A stretch of DNA of 12,072 nucleotides from Candidatus Gorgonimonas leptogorgiae (GTDB lineage Bacteria; Pseudomonadota; Gammaproteobacteria; Pseudomonadales; Endozoicomonadaceae), in the NCBI GenBank assembly GCA_929200515.1, contig CAKNAD010000067.1, positions 1-12,072 on the forward strand. Direction: 5' to 3'. Position numbers and translations under genes: made by a program. Shown piece after piece: positions 7,541 to 12,072 of the stretch (position 1 is the first letter of the stretch; each line of letters begins with the position of its first letter). The notes beneath the pieces were generated by a model. That model saw only the letters and a list, made by a program, of their open reading frames with translations, did not search any database and was not told the origin of the DNA.

Positions 7541-8062
7541 TTACTTTTTTTTATCACAAAGATCAGAGATGTACATCTGAAATGCATCTTTTATTGGAAA
7601 ATCTTCTATTTTACTAGCATATATCTTAGCTTCTTCATCTGAATACCTTGCTTTTATTAAATCGTCATAAGCTTTCTTAAAAGTATCCTTTTTATCCTCA
7701 GCATCAAGAAATCCCTTAAGTCTATCGTCATCAGTTATGTCTGTAGTATTGACTAAGACAGCCTCACGAGCAAAATCATTAGCTTCATCAACTATAACAA
7801 AATCTCCTGTTTCGTATGTCTCTTCTATTTCTTGAACAGGTTCATATCTAGTTGTTGTCGTAGTCGTAAGGACACTAACATCCGCTGGACTCATTTGATC
7901 AAGAATATCTGACTCTGTTCCTCCAGGTACTTTATTCTTCACTGGTTGCTTTGTTACCACTCTCCCTGATGCAGTTGTGCCTTCTTCTATGTCATTTACT
8001 GGTTTATTAGATGTATGTGTTTCTATTTTTAATACTTTGCTTCCTTCAACATATTTTGGCAT
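7541..8062 (-). CDS. Unrecognised acidic 173-residue protein, putative effector
   Basis: I do not recognise a family. The protein is hydrophilic and acidic, without a signal peptide or membrane segment. It contains a run of six threonines (66-71) followed by a Glu-rich stretch, and a short hydrophobic patch FVIV (88-91) between acidic residues (GDFVIVDE). The C-terminal 60 residues look helical and charged, ending in CDKKK. The frame opens at 8092, but I place the start at the ATG at 8062 because AAGGAG on the minus strand (8072-8077) lies 9 nt upstream. It converges with the deubiquitinase gene inside the segment bracketed by the two 120-bp repeats, and repeat copy 2 lies upstream of it as copy 1 does for the USP gene. 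A host-directed role is inferred from context only. Confidence 0.75.
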   Translation of the reverse strand: MPKYVEGSKVLKIETHTSNKPVNDIEEGTTASGRVVTKQPVKNKVPGGTESDILDQMSPADVSVLTTTTTTRYEPVQEIEETYETGDFVIVDEANDFAREAVLVNTTDITDDDRLKGFLDAEDKKDTFKKAYDDLIKARYSDEEAKIYASKIEDFPIKDAFQMYISDLCDKKK

Positions 8063-8114
8063 GATTATTAACTCCTTATATAAATCTACCAACTAGGCAA
8101 TGCACACTTTAAAT

Positions 8115-8120
8115 ATTATA
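8115..8120 (-). promoter_or_regulatory. Candidate -10 element for the acidic-protein gene
   Basis: A perfect TATAAT lies on the minus strand about 53 nt ahead of the chosen ATG. No convincing -35 hexamer is found 16-18 bp upstream, so this is weak. The promoter-like pair in repeat copy 2 is the alternative. Confidence 0.25.
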
Positions 8121-8231
8121 GTTTAAAATAATGCATCACATTTTAAGATTAGCACGGAAAATAGCAAAAATCAAAGTATAAAATATTATGTATAATCACT
8201 TACTGAAAACTCGCACTTCCAACATATTTAG

Positions 8232-8351
8232 CTATAGCACTGCTCGCTATGATTTAGACATTAGGAGGGTCTATGGCTAATAACTATTGCTAGTTATCAT
8301 ATGATATAAGTAACTACTAAAAGTGTCTACGTATTAACGGGTAGCGCTATA
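8232..8351 (-). repeat. MITE-like 120-bp repeat, copy 2 (inverted relative to copy 1)
   Basis: This is the reverse complement of 5254-5373 with about 6 substitutions, clustered at 8265-8277, and no gap. It begins one base beyond the stop codon of the 342-residue minus-strand gene and ends 169 nt before the acidic-protein gene. Relative to transcription of that gene, it has the same orientation as copy 1 has toward the deubiquitinase. It shares the terminal inverted repeats, the TA borders and the GCAA-loop hairpin of copy 1. The two copies enclose about 2.86 kb. Confidence 0.85.
8301..8329 (-). promoter_or_regulatory. Promoter-like sequence inside repeat copy 2
   Basis: On the minus strand TAGACA (8329-8324) and TATCAT (8306-8301) are separated by 17 bp, identical to copy 1. 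It reads toward the acidic-protein gene and would give a leader of roughly 230 nt. Confidence 0.35.
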
Positions 8352-8352
8352 C

Positions 8353-9381
8353 TTAGCTATCTAAGAGTAAAATGCCTTTTCTGATAATTGTATTGATTTC
8401 GACTAGACTCCATGTAGTATCATTTATAAGATGAGCATAAGATATTATATTTTGTTCGCTATTATCAAGATTATGAATGCTTTCTAATATGATTTCTTTA
8501 AATAGTTGAAGATTATCTACATATGGATTTTCTATATTATGGATTAGTAAATTTCTTTTTTCATCATTCAAATTTGCTAATGCTTTCGATATTACAATTA
8601 TTTTATATCCGTAAGAGTTAATTGAGCTAATTTGTTCTTCTGATAAAGTATCAATGGCTGCTGGAACAGAAGCTATTGCAGTTGCAGGAGTTATTGTGCT
8701 AGATTGCACTATTGCTAAGTTATTATTTAATTGCTCAGTTAAAGTGTCTCGGTATTCTGATGAAATGTAAAAAACATGATTGTTATTACGCGATTTAAAA
8801 TTATAGATTACAATGTTTTTTGTGTCAGTCTCTATACTATCTAAATAAAAACCTTTTGCTATAACTCTATCGAGACTTGTTTCATCTATTGTTCTATATA
8901 AAGAGCTTATAGTTTTTGCAACCTTATCTACCCAAGAGTTGAAAATAGAGGAGTTTACATCTACGTTAGGTTGATTATTTACATTAGTTAATCTATTTAT
9001 TCTAGCATCGAGCGTCTCTATTTTTAGTATCTGTGATAAAACTTGGTTATTTAAGTCTAATCCAGAATAGTCTTCATCAGCAGTAATTTTTTTTCTGGTT
9101 TGCTCATTTTTAAAAATGTAGTACATGCGATTACGCCAAGATCCTGTTTCGCTTATAAAAAATTCTTTGTCTATTAATTTATCTAATGCCTCATTAGAAA
9201 ATACATTAACTAGATTTCTAGTTGCTATTATTTTCTCTATAATTCTATTATTAATTCCAGCATCAAAGTCTTGTTGTCTGTTTTGTTCTGTGCGTGTTCT
9301 TAACGCTGTATTTTCTTGGGTGTCTGCTATTACCTGTTGCGTATTAGAGATTCCATTTTGTAAATTTATATTTATATTCAT
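8353..9381 (-). CDS. Unrecognised 342-residue protein with an internal duplication
   Basis: No family is recognised. The first 45 residues are polar and Asn/Gln/Thr-rich, without a signal peptide. Two stretches look like diverged copies of one module: about 45-120 and 149-226. Shared positions include LDKLIDKEFF (66-75) against LDRVIAKGFY (170-179), and YIFK (88-91) against YNFK (193-196), with an offset of 104-105 residues. The C-terminal third (about 240-342) is Leu/Ile/Asn-rich and predicted helical by eye; SINSYGYKIIVI may be a third, more decayed copy. The start ATG at 9381 has no clear Shine-Dalgarno sequence. The stop codon lies one base from repeat copy 2. It sits beside the deubiquitinase segment and lacks housekeeping features, so an effector role is possible but inferred. 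Confidence 0.75.
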   Translation of the reverse strand: MNININLQNGISNTQQVIADTQENTALRTRTEQNRQQDFDAGINNRIIEKIIATRNLVNVFSNEALDKLIDKEFFISETGSWRNRMYYIFKNEQTRKKITADEDYSGLDLNNQVLSQILKIETLDARINRLTNVNNQPNVDVNSSIFNSWVDKVAKTISSLYRTIDETSLDRVIAKGFYLDSIETDTKNIVIYNFKSRNNNHVFYISSEYRDTLTEQLNNNLAIVQSSTITPATAIASVPAAIDTLSEEQISSINSYGYKIIVISKALANLNDEKRNLLIHNIENPYVDNLQLFKEIILESIHNLDNSEQNIISYAHLINDTTWSLVEINTIIRKGILLLDS

Positions 9382-9416
9382 TGTTGTTTTCAGTATATAT
9401 TAAGAGTTTAAGTTGG

Positions 9417-9466
9417 TTTGTCATATGTTTTATCTCTTTTAGAATTGTTTGTGTACATATGACAAA
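9417..9466. repeat. Perfect 12-bp inverted repeat between lipocalin gene and 342-residue gene
   Basis: TTTGTCATATGT (9417-9428) is the exact reverse complement of ACATATGACAAA (9455-9466), with 26 nt between. Each arm itself contains the palindrome CATATG. It lies 36-85 nt upstream of the 9381 start and just past the lipocalin stop. It could be a paired operator or a transcript hairpin. It is not a normal intrinsic terminator because no T-run follows on the minus strand. Confidence 0.55.
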
Positions 9467-9481
9467 TAGTTATAAATTAGT

Positions 9482-10024
9482 TTATTTATCTTTTAGTTTA
9501 TCAATATTTATTTGTTGGTCTACCATAATTATTTTATTAACGTCAAATCCCATAAGTTGAACCTTTTCTTTAAATTGTTGCACTATGGATTCATCTATTA
9601 TAGGAGTTTTAGACAATAACCATAGGTATTCATGGCTATCTCCAGCTATAAATGCATACTGATAATTTTTATCTAGATAAAATATTATATAATCACCATA
9701 CCAAGGTCCCCAAAAAGAAACTTTTAAATGTCCTGTATGATTATGCTTAGCAAAGATAGCTTTGCCACGAACCTCGTGATATTTATTATCTGCTAGCTTG
9801 ATTCCTTTATTAACTATCTTAATAGAATCTCCTATAACTATATATTCTGCTGATACATTAGTTAACCCTTTCTCAAATCTATTATCAATTCTGGCGATTT
9901 CATACCAGTATCCAGCATACTTTTCTATATCAAAGTTATTAATAGGTTTTACTGGTATAGGGGTTGATTTACATGATAACAATAAACTTACAAAGAAAAA
10001 CTGCAAAAAAAAAGTACGTTCCAT
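9482..10024 (-). CDS. blc: Outer-membrane lipocalin lipoprotein, Blc type
   Basis: The protein starts with a lipoprotein signal peptide: a hydrophobic stretch FFLQFFFVSLLLSC with the lipobox LLSC, so Cys18 is the lipidated residue. The residue at +2 is Lys, not Asp, which favours outer-membrane sorting. The lipocalin motif YAGYWYEIARIDNRFEKGL follows at about 36-54, then VSAEYIV, VRGKAIF, LKVSFWGPWYGDYIIFYLD and YLWLLSKTP, in the order of the bacterial Blc beta-barrel. E. coli Blc binds fatty acids and lysophospholipids, which gives the expected ligand class. The 180 residues match the family. AAGGG lies about 7 nt upstream of ATG. It may sit in one transcription unit with the 342-residue gene, though 100 nt and an inverted repeat separate them. 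Confidence 0.93.
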   Translation of the reverse strand: MERTFFLQFFFVSLLLSCKSTPIPVKPINNFDIEKYAGYWYEIARIDNRFEKGLTNVSAEYIVIGDSIKIVNKGIKLADNKYHEVRGKAIFAKHNHTGHLKVSFWGPWYGDYIIFYLDKNYQYAFIAGDSHEYLWLLSKTPIIDESIVQQFKEKVQLMGFDVNKIIMVDQQINIDKLKDK

Positions 10025-10216
10025 ATTAGAGCCCTTACTTGCTAATAATAGAGTAACTACAATTTATATAATTAGAGCGATGTTTTTTATACAGGAGTTA
10101 AATGAAAATGTAGATTTTATTTAGTCTTGAACCGCTTTACCTGCTAATTTTTTATCCTTCAGTAGTATTTTTTGATCTAATTTACGATAATTCTACAAAA
10201 TACTCCCTCAAGTAAA

Positions 10217-10231
10217 AATTGATAATCAATT
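10217..10231. promoter_or_regulatory. 15-bp palindrome, possible operator
   Basis: AATTGATAATCAATT is a perfect 7-1-7 inverted repeat. Its GATAATCA core and 7-1-7 layout recall Fur-box half sites, but the match to the Fur consensus is partial. It lies about 190 bp from the blc start and 214 bp from the amrS start, too far from either for a confident assignment. Confidence 0.25.
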
Positions 10232-10354
10232 GCTTAAAACCTGTATTTTTAACCACTCTTGTATATAACGTCATACATCGACTTATTCAACTACTATAAT
10301 AACATCAACTTAAAGAATGTTTATTTTTAAATTTTTTATATATAGATTATTAGC

Positions 10355-10360
10355 TATAAT
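10355..10360 (+). promoter_or_regulatory. Candidate -10 element for amrS
   Basis: A perfect TATAAT lies 85 nt upstream of the amrS ATG at 10445. The matching -35 position is T-rich and poor. A perfect TTGACA follows at 10365-10370, but nothing resembling a -10 lies 16-18 bp after it. Confidence 0.3.
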
Positions 10361-10430
10361 TAACTTGACAGATAGTGTGTTGATAACCAGACAACTCTAT
10401 TTTTAGCTTGTTTTTTGTCGCTACGCTATG

Positions 10431-10436
10431 AGGAGG
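10431..10436 (+). promoter_or_regulatory. Consensus ribosome binding site of amrS
   Basis: AGGAGG is a full Shine-Dalgarno sequence 8 nt before the ATG at 10445. It shows that 10445 is the true translation start even though the frame opened there stops after four codons. Confidence 0.75.
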
Positions 10437-10444
10437 GTAGGAAA

Positions 10445-11538
10445 ATGGAAAAAAAGTAGGTGATTTAGCTGTAGGGTATTGGCACTTTTTAGATGATGGA
10501 CGCATCCAATGTGATTTATGCCCAAGGGAGTGTAAATTACGTGATGGTCAATCTGGACTTTGTTTTATTCGTAAAAATACTAATAAAACTATGGTGCTTA
10601 CCAGTTACGGTAGGTCTAGCGGTTTTTGTATTGATCCTATAGAGAAAAAACCTTTAAATCATTTCTTACCTGGAACCCCAGTACTTTCTTTCGGTACAGC
10701 TGGTTGTAATCTGGCATGTAAATTTTGTCAAAATTGGGATATGAGTAAATCTCGAGAAATAGACACCCTAGCAGATCAAGCTCTTCCTAATGATTTAGCT
10801 GATAAGGCGGTTAGTTTAAATTGTCGCTCGTTAGCATTTACCTATAATGATCCTGTTATATTTTTAGAGTACGCTATTGATGTTGCTCAGGCGGCTCATG
10901 ATAAAGGCATTAAAGCTGTAGCTGTATCAGCTGGTTATATATGTCAAAAACCTAGAGAAGTATTCTTTAAGTATATGGACGCTGCTAATATAGATCTAAA
11001 AGCTTTTACGGAAAGTTTTTATAAAAAAATATGTGGTGGTTCGCTGCAACCAGTACTTGAAACCCTAAAATATTTAAAAGAAGAAACCAATGTTTGGTTT
11101 GAAATTACTAATTTAATAATACCAGATGAAAACGACTCAGAGGCAGAGATAAATAACATGTGCCAGTGGATTGTAGAAAATTTAGGCTGCGGTGTACCAA
11201 TCCATTTTACTGCTTTTCACCCAGACTGGAAAATGCAAAATCATGATCACACTCCGGCACAAACCCTTAAAAAAGCAAGAGAAATAGCCTTAAGTTATGG
11301 CATAAAATTTGCTTACACTGGTAATATAATAGATGAAAATGGTAATAGCACCTGGTGTCATAATTGTCATAAATTACTTATAAGAAGAAGATATTATGAA
11401 ATTTTAGAATGGCATATAAATCACAATGTCAATAATGAAGCCAGCTGTAGCAATTGCGGAACTCGTGTTGAAGGAGTTTTTGAGGCTAATCATGGTGATT
11501 GGGGAACTAACAGAGTTCCGATAAGAATAATGATGTAA
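10445..11538 (+). CDS. amrS: AmmeMemoRadiSam system radical SAM enzyme AmrS, frameshifted near codon 4
   Basis: AmrS is a radical SAM protein that occurs with MEMO-like and AMMECR1-like proteins and was formerly often called pyruvate formate-lyase activating enzyme. The iron-sulfur motif is CNLACKFC (Cys88, Cys92, Cys95 in the repaired numbering). A family-typical N-terminal cluster CDLCPREC (23-30) and C-terminal CxxC pairs (WCHNC, CSNCG) are also present. The ATG at 10445 with its AGGAGG site opens a frame that ends at TAG 10457. One extra A in the A7 run (10449-10455) would restore MEKKVGDLAVGYWHFLDDGR and a 364-residue full protein. The downstream frame is intact to the stop, but its first ATG (10591) would omit the CDLCPREC cluster and has no ribosome site. 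It is a recent pseudogene, a slippage-decoded gene, or a sequencing error. No AMMECR1 or MEMO gene is adjacent. Confidence 0.85.
10449..10455 (+). other. A7 homopolymer at the amrS frameshift
   Basis: Seven adenines directly after ATGG mark the place where the start frame and the body frame diverge. An A8 transcript, or a backward slip of the ribosome by one base, would join them. Poly-A runs are known sites of transcriptional slippage in AT-rich endosymbiont genomes. Confidence 0.7.
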
Positions 11539-11682
11539 ACCTATTGATACTGTAGCTGTTATATATGAAAATGCTAAGTTTCAGGGCTAAAGAAAAAGAT
11601 ATAAGAAAATAATAAGATTAAATTAGCTGAATATATGAACTTTGCGCCAATAGAAATGTCTATCTATTCACGGTTAGCGTTT

Positions 11683-11688
11683 TATAAT
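11683..11688 (+). promoter_or_regulatory. Candidate -10 element ahead of the F-box gene
   Basis: A perfect TATAAT lies 107 nt before the F-box ATG in the 257-bp gap after amrS. No good -35 hexamer is found at normal spacing. A 7-bp AT-only hairpin (11761-11777) lies between it and the ribosome site. Nothing else is recognised in the gap. Confidence 0.3.
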
Positions 11689-11795
11689 CATAATATACGC
11701 CTTTTCATTAAATCTAAAATTGTAACTTCCTTCGATACCTAAAGGAATTAGTTTTACAACATTTTTTAATAAAAAATATAGTAGGGATATAAAAT

Positions 11796-12072
11796 ATGGT
11801 ATACAGCAATACAATGGGTGCAACAGGTACAACAGGTACAAACTTTAACCTCCTTTTCGATATAATGAATGGTACAAGTAATAGTACAAGCAATAGTACA
11901 AATATAAACCATCTCCCCCCAGAAATGAAGCTAGAAATATGTAAGCATTTAGATAGCACCTCTATAAAACAACTGAGGCTTACTGATAGAACTATTAGCC
12001 AGTTAGTAGGTGTTGATACGATCAAAAAGAAAATACAGTTAGAAAAAAAAGTTGCAAGAGAATTTTTAGAAA
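11796..12072 (+). CDS. F-box domain protein, 5' part only (runs off the window)
   Basis: The first 92 codons are in the window and the frame is still open at the edge. Residues 39-71 form an F-box: HLPPEMKLEICKHLDSTSIK followed by QLRLTDRTISQLV, with the conserved LPxE start, the I-C-K-H-L helix and the LRLT..R segment. F-box domains bind SKP1 and recruit substrates to SCF ubiquitin ligases in eukaryotes, so the bacterial protein is a likely host-directed effector. The N-terminal 38 residues are low-complexity: GTTGT repeats (11-15) and three N-G/S-T/S units (25-36) from short DNA repeats. The ATG has GGG (11784-11786) 9 nt upstream. The part after the F-box, where substrate-binding repeats would be expected, is not visible. 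Confidence 0.8.
   Translation, partial: MVYSNTMGATGTTGTNFNLLFDIMNGTSNSTSNSTNINHLPPEMKLEICKHLDSTSIKQLRLTDRTISQLVGVDTIKKKIQLEKKVAREFLE

Larger units (their letters stand above)
10025..10444. other. Gene-free intergenic stretch between blc and amrS
   Basis: No open frame of note is present over about 420 bp between two divergent genes. An AGGAG (10093-10097) precedes a three-codon frame (ATG AAA ATG TAG, 10102-10113), perhaps the relic of a lost gene start. A 15-bp palindrome lies at 10217-10231 and a TATAAT at 10355-10360. The rest is AT-rich sequence in which I see nothing. Confidence 0.6.

Noticed and set aside
8261..8293. AGGAGG-like site and ATG created inside repeat copy 2 on the plus strand
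   Set aside because: The frame stops after six codons (TAG at 8291-8293) and the site is absent in copy 1, so it is not a gene.
10093..10113. AGGAG followed by ATG AAA ATG TAG as a leader peptide
   Set aside because: Only three codons and no downstream gene on that strand at useful distance. It is at most a relic.
9798..10124. Plus-strand open frame opposite the lipocalin gene
   Set aside because: It overlaps a well-supported lipocalin on the other strand, and its hydrophobic product looks like an antisense shadow.
10365..10370. Perfect TTGACA upstream of amrS
   Set aside because: No -10-like hexamer lies 16-18 bp downstream, and it follows rather than precedes the TATAAT at 10355. It is probably chance.
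10591..11538. amrS read as a complete gene starting at the internal ATG 10591
   Set aside because: This start has no ribosome site and drops the family-conserved CDLCPREC cluster that is encoded just upstream in the same frame.
11714..12025. Minus-strand 103-residue hydrophobic open frame at the right edge
   Set aside because: It is the antisense of the F-box gene; its Leu/Val-rich product follows from reverse reading of the repeats, and no ribosome site was seen.

Overview
The window is clearly AT-rich and reads as part of the chromosome of a host-associated bacterium. The housekeeping genes look gammaproteobacterial by my reading of the proteins: a long TrhO with C-terminal cysteine pairs, type I asparaginase AnsA, DinB, and a Blc-type lipocalin. 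Two gene products carry folds that belong to eukaryotic ubiquitin biology: a USP-type deubiquitinase and an F-box protein. With long non-coding gaps and a frameshifted gene, this suggests an intracellular or endosymbiotic lifestyle. I cannot name the genus from sequence alone.

Left part (1-3660): a probable same-strand operon of trhO (tRNA U34 hydroxylation), folB (folate synthesis), ansA (asparagine hydrolysis) and dinB (translesion polymerase IV), with gaps of about 5 to 56 nt. An extended -10 promoter lies at the left edge. It runs convergently into a small XRE-family regulator on the minus strand, followed by a secreted DUF547 protein, also on the minus strand.

Middle part (5170-9470): the accessory region. 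A 120-bp repeat occurs twice in inverted orientation (5254-5373 and 8232-8351, about 114 of 120 positions matching). Its ends are imperfect terminal inverted repeats bordered by TA, as in an IS630/mariner-type MITE. Each copy carries a promoter-like pair (TAGACA, 17 bp, TATCAT) that reads toward a putative effector gene. Copy 1 faces the 677-residue deubiquitinase on the plus strand. Copy 2 faces a 173-residue acidic protein on the minus strand. The two genes converge inside the 3.1-kb bracketed segment. Just outside copy 2 is an unrecognised 342-residue protein with a degenerate internal duplication.

Right part (9480-12072): a lipocalin lipoprotein (blc) on the minus strand, a 420-bp gap without a gene, then amrS, a radical-SAM gene of the AmmeMemoRadiSam group. 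Its natural start is separated from the rest of the gene by a one-base frameshift in an A7 run. Last comes the 5' end of an F-box gene cut by the window edge.

The most notable system is the MITE-bracketed, promoter-bearing pair of genes built around a deubiquitinase, with further effector-like genes beside it and an F-box gene about 3.4 kb away. I saw no tRNA, rRNA, CRISPR array or transposase gene.
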